From assembly GCF_039539965.1 (NCBI RefSeq), contig NZ_BAABED010000001.1, positions 4,402,001-4,466,000 on the forward strand: 64,000 bases of DNA, in the 5' to 3' direction. Both the position numbers and the translations under genes were made by a program. Every line of letters begins with the position of its first letter. Positions within the stretch are counted from its first letter, which is position 1. Under the pieces are notes generated by a model. It ran no database searches. It was given only the letters and a program-made list of their open reading frames with translations, and had not been told where the DNA came from. Positions 47,076 to 55,593 of the stretch are shown piece by piece. Origin of the DNA: Arthrobacter methylotrophus. Lineage in GTDB: Bacteria > Actinomycetota > Actinomycetes > Actinomycetales > Micrococcaceae.

Positions 47076-48476
47076 CTAAGAGACCGGCACAGTAGCTACG
47101 CGGTTGTTGGCGGTGACGATCCTGGCGGCCGTTGCCTGGCCCATCCGGACTGCTCCATCCACATGCTGGTAGCCTTCCGCAGCGAGGTCGGAGGAGGACC
47201 AGTAAATGGGCCCAACGTTGGCGTGCTGGTCCTTGCCGTAGCGGTGCAAGCCACCCAGGTCGTAGCTGGCCGCGTAGGCACCGCGGGTCCATTCCTCGGA
47301 GCCCCAATCGGATTCGTAGTAGACCTCGGCATCCAAGGCCCTCTCGCCCAGGAAGTTCGCGATGGACTCAAGGATGGCTTTCTTGCGCTCCTCGGCGCTG
47401 AGTTCGAAGACGGCATCGGCCTTTTCGTCGGACACGAAACCCACCAAGGTGCCGCGGGTATCTCCATGGTTGGTGTTGTCGTATACCTCCTGGACCAAGG
47501 CGTCCGCACCGAAGCCGGTACCGGACAGGCCGTCTTCGCGCCAGAACGGCGTGCTGTAGACAGCGTGGACCTTGATGACCAGGCCCAGGGACTGGTGCTG
47601 GTGCATCTGGTGTTGGCGGCGCGGCAGCGGCGGGTTGAAGGACACCCGGGAGTACAGGTTCGGCGGGACCGCCATGATGACGAATCGCGCATTGACGATG
47701 GCGCACTCGGACTCGACCGTGACGCGGTGGCCTTCGCCGTCTCCCCCAGCTGGCTCCCAGTTGATGGTTCGGACGGGACTGTTAAGTACGACGTCGTCGC
47801 CCAATTCAGCGGCGATCAGCAGGGAGACCTGCTGCATGCCGCCGATAACCCGCTTGTCCAGGATGAAGTCTTCGTCGGTGAGGTTGGAGAAGGAACCTGC
47901 CGAAGCCGCCATCAGCACGGCCTGCAGCGCCGAGAAAGCGTGGGCGGGCTTGGTGAGCATGCCTCCGGCGATGAAGAGGCCGATGTTGTTGCAGGCTTCC
48001 TCGTCCGTGGAGTTCTGGCGCAGCCAGTGGTGGAAGGAGATGGTGTCCAGTTCGCGGGCCTTGGGGTGCGCCCAAGGCTCCTCGGGGCCGATCTCGGCGG
48101 CGAGCCTGTCCAGGGTGGCCGTAAGCTGGTCCATCTCGGCTGCGGTGGTCTCGCTGACCGGGAAGGAAGCCCCGGTGTAGCGGGTGCGGTGGCCATCCGG
48201 CGCCAAGTAGACAGACTCTCCATCGCGGTAGCGGGAGTGCATCTTCAGGCCCAATTCGTCCAAGAGTCCCATCAGGGCGGACTGATCCGGGGACACCCAT
48301 TGTCCACCGATTTCCAGCATGGCTCCGTCAATGGTGTCGGTCCACGTGCGGCCTCCGACGCGGTCGCGCGCTTCGAGCACGGCCACGCTGAGTCCGGCCT
48401 TCTTCAATTCGCGTGCGGCCGTCAGCCCCGACGGACCAGCACCGACAATGACGACGTCGCGATCAAGATTCAACAT
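47076..48476 (-). CDS. Flavin monoamine oxidase family protein
   Basis: A 466-residue FAD amine oxidase. The dinucleotide loop is VVIVGAGPSGLTAARELKK (residues 8-26), followed by EARDRVGGRTWT and GGQWVSPDQ. The C-terminal GYQHVDGAVRMGQATAARI closes the flavin site. It oxidises a primary amine, perhaps putrescine, tyramine or a similar compound, to an aldehyde. ATG 48476 is preceded by AAAGGA. It is divergent from a TetR gene with a clear operator between. Confidence 0.9.
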   Translation of the reverse strand: MLNLDRDVVIVGAGPSGLTAARELKKAGLSVAVLEARDRVGGRTWTDTIDGAMLEIGGQWVSPDQSALMGLLDELGLKMHSRYRDGESVYLAPDGHRTRYTGASFPVSETTAAEMDQLTATLDRLAAEIGPEEPWAHPKARELDTISFHHWLRQNSTDEEACNNIGLFIAGGMLTKPAHAFSALQAVLMAASAGSFSNLTDEDFILDKRVIGGMQQVSLLIAAELGDDVVLNSPVRTINWEPAGGDGEGHRVTVESECAIVNARFVIMAVPPNLYSRVSFNPPLPRRQHQMHQHQSLGLVIKVHAVYSTPFWREDGLSGTGFGADALVQEVYDNTNHGDTRGTLVGFVSDEKADAVFELSAEERKKAILESIANFLGERALDAEVYYESDWGSEEWTRGAYAASYDLGGLHRYGKDQHANVGPIYWSSSDLAAEGYQHVDGAVRMGQATAARIVTANNRVATVPVS

Positions 48477-48511
48477 GATGTCCTTTCTGTGGCCGCCCCC
48501 GTTGGCTGACC

Positions 48512-48540
48512 AATAAATGAATGGCATTCATTTATCTCAA
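48512..48540 (-). promoter_or_regulatory. Promoter and TetR-type operator of the amine oxidase gene
   Basis: On the minus strand TTGAGA (48535-48540), 17 bases, then TTTATT (48512-48517) is a good -35/-10 pair. A perfect palindrome, 11-base arms ATAAATGAATG around one central base (48513-48535), fills the spacer and the -10. A bound TetR dimer would block transcription. Confidence 0.75.
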
Positions 48541-48615
48541 CTGTAACCGGCGTGGCCCCGGCTGTGAAGACCCCGGTGGAATAATGCTTTGACACAGCTT
48601 CCAGAAAGGTCAGCG

Positions 48616-49290
48616 ATGCCTGCACCCACCCCTGCTCCCGGGGAGACCAAAGCGCGCCGGAGGGCGGGCCGGCCAATGGCGGCGGTCCTGGACCAGGACG
48701 GCATCACTGCAGCCGCATTGGAACTGATCAGCAAGAAGGGCTACGACGGCCTCACCATGGCCGCACTCGCCCGCTCCCTGGGCGTGGCGCCGTCGGCCCT
48801 TTACAACCATGTGTCCTCCAAAGATGAGGTCCTCAAGCTGGTTGAAGAGGACCTGATGTCCAAAGTGGACTCCGGCGGCTTCGGCACGCTGCCTTGGGAG
48901 GACGCAGTCCGGCAGTGGGCGTATTCCTACCGTGGCATCTTCGCCAGGCACACTCCTTTAATCTCCGTGATCGCAGTCCTTCCGGTCACGGACGCGCCAC
49001 AGACCCTCGCAATGTACGAAGCCGTGACTGAGGGCTTCCTCCGCGCCGGTTTCCCAGAGCAGCAAATCATCCCGAGCATCGTCGCCCTCGAGGCATACAT
49101 TTTCGGGGCTGCTTTCGACGCGAATGCACCGGCGGACATTTTCGACTCCGGCAAGCTGGCCGACTCGACGCCGCACTTCACCTCTGCGGTCCGCAGCCTT
49201 GGATCCGAGGGGAATAACTCCACCTCCGACCTGGCATTCAGCCTGGGCTTGGATGCCCTGATCACCGGGCTCGGGGGGCTAAGGGTGTAG
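48616..49290 (+). CDS. TetR/AcrR-family repressor
   Basis: A 224-residue regulator. The N-terminal HTH is ALELISKKGYDGLTMAALARSLGVAPSALYNHVSSKDEVL (about 32-71); the C-terminal domain resembles the TetR_C group with a WAYSYRGIFARHTP helix. It very likely controls the divergent amine oxidase through the palindrome between them. ATG 48616 has AAAGG upstream; an in-frame TTG lies nine codons earlier. Palindromic repeat copy C begins at the base after its stop. Confidence 0.9.
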   Translation: MPAPTPAPGETKARRRAGRPMAAVLDQDGITAAALELISKKGYDGLTMAALARSLGVAPSALYNHVSSKDEVLKLVEEDLMSKVDSGGFGTLPWEDAVRQWAYSYRGIFARHTPLISVIAVLPVTDAPQTLAMYEAVTEGFLRAGFPEQQIIPSIVALEAYIFGAAFDANAPADIFDSGKLADSTPHFTSAVRSLGSEGNNSTSDLAFSLGLDALITGLGGLRV

Positions 49291-49356
49291 CCCAACTAAC
49301 TCGCACTTAACGTCGTTATGAGCCGCCAAAACGACAACAAGTGCGAGTTAGTTGGG
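49291..49356. repeat. Palindromic repeat element, copy C
   Basis: Arms 49291-49308 and 49339-49356 pair perfectly over 18 bases, ending in CCCAACTAACTCGCACTT. The interior AACGTCGTT and AACGACAAC pair with three mismatches. It starts directly after the TAG of the TetR gene. Confidence 0.88.
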
Positions 49357-49365
49357 GGGTTAAAC

Positions 49366-49399
49366 AAAGGAACCCCGGTCAAAAAACCGGGGTTCCTTT
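49366..49399. terminator. 13-bp hairpin between TetR gene and tRNA-Leu
   Basis: AAAGGAACCCCGG (49366-49378) and CCGGGGTTCCTTT (49387-49399) pair perfectly around TCAAAAAA. It lies 9 bases after the tRNA 3' end on the minus strand and ends in T residues, a good terminator for the tRNA. Confidence 0.75.
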
Positions 49400-49407
49400 C
49401 AAATGCG

Positions 49408-49490
49408 TGCGCGAGGGGGGATTTGAACCCCCACACCCTTTCGGATACTGGCACCTGAAGCCAGCGCGTCTGCCGTTCCGCCACTCGCGC
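49408..49490 (-). tRNA. tRNA-Leu (anticodon CAG)
   Basis: On the minus strand the gene folds as a class II tRNA of 83 bases. The acceptor arms are GCGCGAG and CTCGCGC with discriminator A; the anticodon stem CTGGC/GCCAG encloses loop TTCAGGT with anticodon CAG; a long variable arm and T-arm GGGGGTTCAAATCCCCC follow. CCA is not encoded. Confidence 0.95.
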
Positions 49491-49851
49491 GCAACTTCTT
49501 TCGCCGGGCTGTACCAGGATTCCCCTGACTCACCCCTGCGAAAGCAGCGAGATCAAGCATAACGGACAAGGACTTGAAAACACCAATCGACTAAGAACAG
49601 GAGCGTGAAACCCCTGGAATTGCTGGATCGCCGCCTCGCTGCGCACTACAGAAATCGCTCACGAGAGGCGGTGAAATCAGACGAGCCGGCGAACTTTTCC
49701 GGCGTTCCGGGCGTTGTGGAATAAGAGCATTCACAGTCTTGCCCAGTAGTATCGGGGTTGAGGACAGGCTCTTTGCGTGCGCTGCGGCCACTGCAAGGAT
49801 GCGTCACGGCTATTCATACTGCAGGGTCACCGAAACGGAAGGAGAAGGACC
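49491..49851. other. 361-base gap before the fha-pkn cluster
   Basis: No protein gene is supported here. It must hold the tRNA-Leu promoter (minus strand) and the promoter of the large plus-strand envelope cluster; a TAGTAT at about 49747 is a possible -10. GGAAGGAG at 49838-49845 is the fhaA ribosome site. Confidence 0.5.
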
Positions 49852-50595
49852 ATGGGCTTGCTTGACAGGGTTGAACGTGGCCTCGAAAAGGCCGTCCGCG
49901 GCGTCTTCTCCACGGGGTCGCGTGCGCGGGTGGAACCCGTGGAGATAGCCAGCAGGCTTCGCCGCGAACTGGACCACGAGTCCATCACCATCGCTGCCGG
50001 CCGCACGTTGGTTCCCAACGTCTTCGATGTCCATTTGAGCGATGGAGACTTCGCCCGGGCCCAAGAGTGGGGAACGCCCTTGGCCGAAGAGTTGTGCGAC
50101 GTCGTCATCCAGCACGTGCGCAGCCAAGGTTACATTCTGCAGGGTCCGGTGCGGATCTCCTTCCAGCACGACGACGCCCAGCGCGAAGGCCACTTCGAAA
50201 TCGCGTCCAGCACCGAGAAATCCAACGGGACCGCCGCGCCTGCCGCCCCGAAGCCCGTTGTCCCCGCAGCGCCAAGGCGTGAACCCACACGGCTCCAGCC
50301 TGTACTCGACATTGGCGGACAGCGCTATTCCCTCAACGCACCTTCGATCGTGCTAGGCCGCTCCTCCGAGGCGGACATCCCGGTGGATGACACCGGCGTT
50401 TCACGCAAGCACCTTGAAATCCAAACTGTGGACGGCGTGACCCGCGCCGTGGACCTCGGTTCCACCAACGGAAGCTACGTCAACGGCCACAAAGTGGACG
50501 GTAGCGTGGAACTTACTGACGGATCCACCATCACCATGGGACGGACCAAGATCATTTTCAGACTTCTTCCCCTGCCCTCTGGTGGGCGCCCGTGA
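49852..50595 (+). CDS. fhaA: DUF3662 and FHA-domain protein
   Basis: A 247-residue regulator of peptidoglycan synthesis. Residues 1-115 are the DUF3662 (FhaA N-terminal) domain, and 165-243 an FHA domain that binds phosphothreonine, with LGRSSEADI, SRKHLEI and DLGSTNGSYVNG. In mycobacteria FhaA is a target of PknA/PknB and MviN signalling. It is the first gene of the seven-gene cluster and overlaps fhaB by GTGA. Confidence 0.93.
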   Translation: MGLLDRVERGLEKAVRGVFSTGSRARVEPVEIASRLRRELDHESITIAAGRTLVPNVFDVHLSDGDFARAQEWGTPLAEELCDVVIQHVRSQGYILQGPVRISFQHDDAQREGHFEIASSTEKSNGTAAPAAPKPVVPAAPRREPTRLQPVLDIGGQRYSLNAPSIVLGRSSEADIPVDDTGVSRKHLEIQTVDGVTRAVDLGSTNGSYVNGHKVDGSVELTDGSTITMGRTKIIFRLLPLPSGGRP

Positions 50596-51083
50596 GCGAC
50601 ATCAGCGAACTCACCATCACAGCACTCCGTTTCGGCTTCCTCCTGCTGCTGTGGGTACTGATCTTCAGCATCGTCTCGACCATGCGCCGTGATCTCGTGA
50701 TCGGCCGCAAAGCAGCCATGGGAACGCCGACGGCGCGCGAAGTACGCAAGCATCCGGAACTCGCCCCTGCACCGCCCCAACCAGTGAAGCAGCAGGCCCG
50801 CCAACTCGTCGTCGTCGAAGGTCCGCTTAAGGGGACCACGCTTCCTTTGGCGGCCAGCCCCATCCTCTTGGGCCGCGCCCAAGAAGCCACGCTTGTCCTG
50901 GAAGATGATTACGCTTCGGGCCGGCACGCGCGCTTGTTTCCCCAAGGCAGCCGGTGGTTCATCGAAGATCTAGGCTCCACCAACGGCACCTATCTCGCCG
51001 ACCAGCAATTGACCCGCGCCCTGCCGGTGGAGCTTGGCGTCCCCGTGAGGATCGGCAAGACGGTCATCGAATTGAGGGCGTAG
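50592..51083 (+). CDS. fhaB: Membrane-anchored FHA-domain protein
   Basis: A 163-residue protein with one N-terminal transmembrane helix (about 9-29), a linker with a Pro/Gln stretch, and a cytoplasmic FHA domain (about 85-160: LLGRAQEATLVLEDDYASGRHARLF, DLGSTNGTYL). It recognises phosphothreonine proteins, probably the kinases or PbpA/RodA partners of this cluster. It starts with GTG in a GTGA overlap with fhaA. Confidence 0.93.
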   Translation: MSDISELTITALRFGFLLLLWVLIFSIVSTMRRDLVIGRKAAMGTPTAREVRKHPELAPAPPQPVKQQARQLVVVEGPLKGTTLPLAASPILLGRAQEATLVLEDDYASGRHARLFPQGSRWFIEDLGSTNGTYLADQQLTRALPVELGVPVRIGKTVIELRA

Positions 51084-51086
51084 CCC

Positions 51087-52775
51087 ATGGCTTCCCCCCA
51101 GCCCTCCGAGGGCAAGGCGCTGCCTCCGGAGCCGCCCCTGATCATGCATTACGCGGCGCGGTCCGACGTCGGGCGCGTCCGCTCCAAGAACGACGATTCC
51201 GCCTATGTCGGCCGCCACCTTGCCGTCGTTGCGGACGGAATGGGCGGGCACGCGGGCGGAGACGTCGCCTCGGCATCCACCGTGCTGGACATGATCCACC
51301 TTGATCACGATGCATACCCGGACGGGGCGGAAACTGTCCTGGCCGACGAAATCCAGACTGCCAATTCCCTCCTCTCCGAGCTTGTCCACGTGGACCCGAA
51401 GCTCGCAGGCATGGGCACCACGGTCACGGCCCTGCTGCTCGAAGGCAGGCGACTGCACTTCGCGCACATCGGCGATTCCCGCGCCTACCGCCTGCGCAAT
51501 GGCAAATTCGAGCAAATCAGCGTGGACCACACTTTCGTGCAGAGGTTGATCGATGAAGGCCGGCTGCGCCCCGAGGAAGCCGAAACCCACCCGCACAAGA
51601 ACGTCCTCATGCGCGTTCTGGGCGACGTGGACGCCAGCCCTGAACTTGACTTGGACGAGCTTGACGTCGAACCCGGCGAACGCTGGCTCCTCTGCTCCGA
51701 CGGCCTGAATTATGTCCAAGGCCCTGTGGTGGAGCAGGTGGTCCGCGAAACCAAGGACCTCGCAGAATGCGCCGAACTCCTCATTGAGCTCACACTCGCC
51801 AACGGGGCTCCGGACAACGTCACCGTGGTGCTCCTGGAAATCGTGGAAGCAACCGCTGGGGACGAGCTCAGCACGGCCGCCGTCGACGTCGTCAATCCGG
51901 TGCCGACCGTCCCGTCGAAAACACCGTCAGCCGAAAAGACCGAGTCTGAGGATAAAGAGTCCGGCCCCGCAGGCAAAACGGGCAATCCGGCGATAACGCC
52001 AAACAAAACAGCGCCCGACGCCGGCCCCTCCGACGCGGCCATGGTACCTGGGGCGGCGGGTCCAGCAACACCAGGCGGCACCTCTGAACCCCCGACCGCA
52101 ACAGACCCGCACTTGGGCGAACATCTGTCTGCGGAAATCCTTCGCGAGGAACTCTCGAGCCGTCCGCACGAGTTGGTCGGCGCCGCGGCTACTGCAGCGG
52201 AAACAGGGTCCATCCCCACAGTGGCCGGACGCAGCGTCGCACGGCGCGCTGCCACCGTGCTGACCCACAAGGCTGAACAGGACCGCCAGGATCCGGTGCA
52301 GCTTGTCACCCGCAATCGGCGCTGGTTGACGCCTGCGATCGCTGCGGTCTTGGCCATTTTTGTGGTTGCCGGGCTGTGGCTCGGTTACGCATGGACCCAG
52401 ACTCGCTACTATGTGGGTGAATACGAGCAGCATGTGGCGATCTTCAACGGTATTTCGCAGAGCCTGGGCCCGTTCCAGCTCTCGAAGGTGGAGGCCGTGA
52501 CCAGCATCCGCATGGACTCCTTGCCTGAATTCACTCAACAGAGTGTTCGCCAGACCGTCCCGGCCCACGATCTCGCCGATGCCCAGCAGATTGTGAAAAG
52601 CCTGCAGGACCGGGGCACTACCGGCCTACCAAGCAATTGCCCCACAGCCACACCCAGGCCAACGACAAGCCCGAGCAGCACGGCAAGTCCTGCACCGGCG
52701 AGCCCAAGTCCTTCGAATGCGCCCACGGCGTCACCCACGTCCACACTGGTTCCAAGCTGTGCGGTGTCCCCATGA
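51087..52775 (+). CDS. pstP: PP2C-type Ser/Thr protein phosphatase
   Basis: A 562-residue membrane phosphatase that reverses PknA/PknB phosphorylation. The PP2C core is at about 22-260, with metal-binding VADGMGGHAGG, HIGDSRAYRL and LLCSDGLN. A long, poorly structured linker (about 260-400) leads to one transmembrane helix (about 412-432) and an extracytoplasmic domain ending in a Pro/Ser/Thr-rich tail. It overlaps rodA by ATGA. Confidence 0.94.
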   Translation: MASPQPSEGKALPPEPPLIMHYAARSDVGRVRSKNDDSAYVGRHLAVVADGMGGHAGGDVASASTVLDMIHLDHDAYPDGAETVLADEIQTANSLLSELVHVDPKLAGMGTTVTALLLEGRRLHFAHIGDSRAYRLRNGKFEQISVDHTFVQRLIDEGRLRPEEAETHPHKNVLMRVLGDVDASPELDLDELDVEPGERWLLCSDGLNYVQGPVVEQVVRETKDLAECAELLIELTLANGAPDNVTVVLLEIVEATAGDELSTAAVDVVNPVPTVPSKTPSAEKTESEDKESGPAGKTGNPAITPNKTAPDAGPSDAAMVPGAAGPATPGGTSEPPTATDPHLGEHLSAEILREELSSRPHELVGAAATAAETGSIPTVAGRSVARRAATVLTHKAEQDRQDPVQLVTRNRRWLTPAIAAVLAIFVVAGLWLGYAWTQTRYYVGEYEQHVAIFNGISQSLGPFQLSKVEAVTSIRMDSLPEFTQQSVRQTVPAHDLADAQQIVKSLQDRGTTGLPSNCPTATPRPTTSPSSTASPAPASPSPSNAPTASPTSTLVPSCAVSP

Positions 52776-54139
52776 TTCATGCAATAACCGCACCTAGCCC
52801 GCGCCGCAACGTCGAGCTCGCGCTGCTTGTCCTTGCCCTTGCTGTGGGAATCGGCGCCAGCGCCATGGTCGGGCTCAACAGCCCAGCGGCTTTCGACAGC
52901 GATTTCTGGTTCCAGTCGAGCCTTCTGGTCGTGGCCGCACTGGCTTTCCACATAGTCCTGAGGCTCCGCGCAAAATATGCGGATCCGATCATGCTTCCGA
53001 TCGTCGTTGCGCTCAACGGCCTGGGCCTGGCCCTCATCCATCGTATGGACCAGCCGGGAGAGGACACGGGCAACAACCAGCTGCGCTGGACCATTCTGGC
53101 CATGGGTGTTGCAATCGTGGCGATCTGGTTGCTGAAGGACCACCGGCTTCTTCGCCGTTTCACCTTTATCTCGCTCGCGGCCAGTGCGATTCTTCTGGTA
53201 CTGCCGCTGGTGCCCGGGATCTCTGCCGGCGAAGTGCTCGGGGCCAGCGTCTGGATCCGGCTAGGGTCCATGACTTTCCAACCGGGAGAAATCGCCAAGA
53301 TCACCCTGGCTATATTCTTCGCGGGTTATCTTTCCTCCAATCGGGACCTTATCCTGCTTGCCGGCCGCAAGATCGGCCCCATGCAATTTCCGCGGTTCAA
53401 GGACCTTGGCCCCATGGTCACGGCATGGCTCGTGAGTATCGGCATCCTGGTCTTCCAGCGGGACCTCGGCACCTCGCTCCTTTTCTTCGGCCTCTTCATC
53501 GTCATGATCTACGTGGCAACGAGCCGCATCAGCTGGGTGGTCATCGGTCTTGTCCTGATCGTGGGCGGCGGATTCCTGGCGGCGAAGTTTTTCTCGCACG
53601 TGGCGTTCCGCTTGGACAGCTGGTTGAACGCCTTCACTCCGGAGGTTTTCGACCGGTCTCCTGGCGGCAGCGGGCAGATCGTCCAAGGCCTCTTCGGCAT
53701 GGCCGACGGCGGCCTCGTCGGTACGGGACTCGGGCAAGGCAGGCCGGACCTCGTGCCTTTTGCCAATAGCGACATGATTGTCGCGCTCATCGGCGAAGAA
53801 CTGGGACTGATCGGTCTCTTCGCCGTGGTGCTGCTCTACATGCTGCTCTTCACCCGCGGGTTCCGCACCGCTCTCGGCGCGCGGGACGCGTTCGGCAAGC
53901 TCCTCGCTTGCGGCCTGTCCTTTGCCATCGCGATTCAATGCTTCGTGGTGATCGGCGGCGTCACACGGCTGATCCCCCTGACGGGTCTCACCACTCCCTT
54001 CCTTGCGGCAGGCGGTTCGTCCCTGCTTGCCAACTGGATCATCGTGGGCCTGTTGCTCATGATTTCCCACACCGCGCGCGGCCCGGTGGACACTACGCCC
54101 ATTACCCATGCCCCTACAGAGGCGGTGACTACCGCATGA
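52772..54139 (+). CDS. rodA: SEDS-family peptidoglycan polymerase RodA/FtsW
   Basis: A 455-residue membrane protein with about 12 helices. SEDS enzymes polymerise lipid II into glycan strands together with a class B PBP, here the next gene. FQPGEIAKITLAIFFAGYL, VFQRDLGTSLLFFGLFIVMIY and the conserved loop NSDMIVALIGEELGLIG are typical. The start ATG overlaps the pstP stop, and the end overlaps pbpA (ATGA on both sides). Confidence 0.94.
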   Translation: MIHAITAPSPRRNVELALLVLALAVGIGASAMVGLNSPAAFDSDFWFQSSLLVVAALAFHIVLRLRAKYADPIMLPIVVALNGLGLALIHRMDQPGEDTGNNQLRWTILAMGVAIVAIWLLKDHRLLRRFTFISLAASAILLVLPLVPGISAGEVLGASVWIRLGSMTFQPGEIAKITLAIFFAGYLSSNRDLILLAGRKIGPMQFPRFKDLGPMVTAWLVSIGILVFQRDLGTSLLFFGLFIVMIYVATSRISWVVIGLVLIVGGGFLAAKFFSHVAFRLDSWLNAFTPEVFDRSPGGSGQIVQGLFGMADGGLVGTGLGQGRPDLVPFANSDMIVALIGEELGLIGLFAVVLLYMLLFTRGFRTALGARDAFGKLLACGLSFAIAIQCFVVIGGVTRLIPLTGLTTPFLAAGGSSLLANWIIVGLLLMISHTARGPVDTTPITHAPTEAVTTA

Positions 54140-55593
54140 ACCATTCCATACGCAATTCGTGGATGGCAGCCGTTGCCATGTTCGCCCTCCTCTTCGGTGC
54201 GATCAGCTACGTCCAGGTCATCGGCGCCAACGACCTGAATGACAATCCTTGGAACCAGCGCGCCGTCCTGGCGAACTACTGCAATGACCGCGGTGCCATC
54301 ATCGTGGGCGGCAAGCCCATCGCCGAATCCGTGGCCGGGGATGAAACCTGCAAGTACCAACGCAGCTACGCCCAGCCCGAGCTCTACGCGGGGATTACGG
54401 GTTACTTCTCCAGGACCTATGGATCCACTGGACTTGAGCAGCAGCTCCGGGATGAGCTGGCAGGCAGCTCCGACCAACTCTTCCTGGACCGGGTCAGCCA
54501 GATTTTCCTCGGCAGCCAGCCGAAGGGGGCCTCGGTGGAGCTGACCCTCGATCCAGCGATCCAGAAGCTCGCCTACGACCTCATTCCTGACGGCCAGCGT
54601 GGTTCGATCGTCGTCACCAACCCGAAGACGGGCGCCATCATCGCCATGGTCTCCAAACCGTCCTACGATCCCAACCTGATCGCCACGCACGATCCCGCCA
54701 AGGAACAGGCAAGCTACAACCAGCTCAACCAGGTTCCGGGCATCAATCTGAACCAATCCGTGAGTGGACCGACCGGTGCGCTGCTGGCGCCCGGTTCCGT
54801 GTTCAAGCTTGTCGATACCGCGGCTGCGTTGAGCTCCGGAAAGTACAATAAGGACAGTGTCCTGCCGAACCCGGACAGCCTCCCCTTGCCGGGTTCCACT
54901 GCCTCGTTGCCCAACTATGCCGGCGGCGACTGCTCAGTGCGCAGCACAGCAGATTTCCCGTTCGCGCTCGAGCAGTCCTGCAACACGCCGTTCGCCAGCA
55001 TCGCGCTGGACCTGGGGCAAAAGGCCATCGCGGACCAAGCCGCCAAGTTCGGCTTCGGGCAGGATTTCGGCGACCAGCTCAAGCTTCAGTCCGCGATCAG
55101 CGTCTTCCCGAAGGACCTGGACCAGGCAGAGCTTGCGCAGTCCGCCGTCGGGCAGCGAGACGTGAAGGCCACTCCGCTGCAAATCGCGATGATGACCGCT
55201 GCCATTGCCAATCACGGCGTCCAGATGAAACCGAATCTCATCAAGACCGTGCGGGCACCGGACCTACGTGTCATCAGCGAACCCAAAGCCGAAACCTTGC
55301 GCACCTCTACGACTCCCGAGATCGCCAGCCAAATCACCGAGTGGATGACCGACGTCGTATCCAAGGGCATCGCAAGCGGCGCCGCGGTACCGGGAATCCA
55401 AGTGGCTGGAAAGACCGGCACGGCGCAGCTCGGCGATACAGGCCTGAATAACTCATGGTTTACCGGGTTCGCCCCGGCGAACGACCCGCAGGTAGCCGTC
55501 ACCATTGTTATGGAGAACGTTGACGTGTTAACCGGAGCAAAGCTAACCAGTCCGAACGCGAAGAAGATTTTTGAGGCGGTGTTGAATAAGTGA
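54136..55593 (+). CDS. pbpA: Class B penicillin-binding transpeptidase
   Basis: A 485-residue transpeptidase that cross-links the glycan made by RodA. It has an N-terminal anchor helix (about 9-29), a pedestal domain, then the catalytic domain with SVFK (the SxxK motif in PGSVFKLV), SCN in [10 protein letters not shown] and KTG in GKTGTAQ. All are intact. It is coupled to rodA and to the next kinase by 4-base overlaps. Confidence 0.94.
   Translation: MNHSIRNSWMAAVAMFALLFGAISYVQVIGANDLNDNPWNQRAVLANYCNDRGAIIVGGKPIAESVAGDETCKYQRSYAQPELYAGITGYFSRTYGSTGLEQQLRDELAGSSDQLFLDRVSQIFLGSQPKGASVELTLDPAIQKLAYDLIPDGQRGSIVVTNPKTGAIIAMVSKPSYDPNLIATHDPAKEQASYNQLNQVPGINLNQSVSGPTGALLAPGSVFKLVDTAAALSSGKYNKDSVLPNPDSLPLPGSTASLPNYAGGDCSVRSTADFPFALEQSCNTPFASIALDLGQKAIADQAAKFGFGQDFGDQLKLQSAISVFPKDLDQAELAQSAVGQRDVKATPLQIAMMTAAIANHGVQMKPNLIKTVRAPDLRVISEPKAETLRTSTTPEIASQITEWMTDVVSKGIASGAAVPGIQVAGKTGTAQLGDTGLNNSWFTGFAPANDPQVAVTIVMENVDVLTGAKLTSPNAKKIFEAVLNK

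Noticed and set aside
47163..48509. A 448-codon plus-strand frame opposite the amine oxidase
   Set aside because: Antisense shadow of a gene with a clear FAD motif on the minus strand.
49605..49724. A 39-codon frame with GTG start in the gap before fhaA
   Set aside because: The AGGAG is only one or two bases from the GTG, and there is no coupling or motif.
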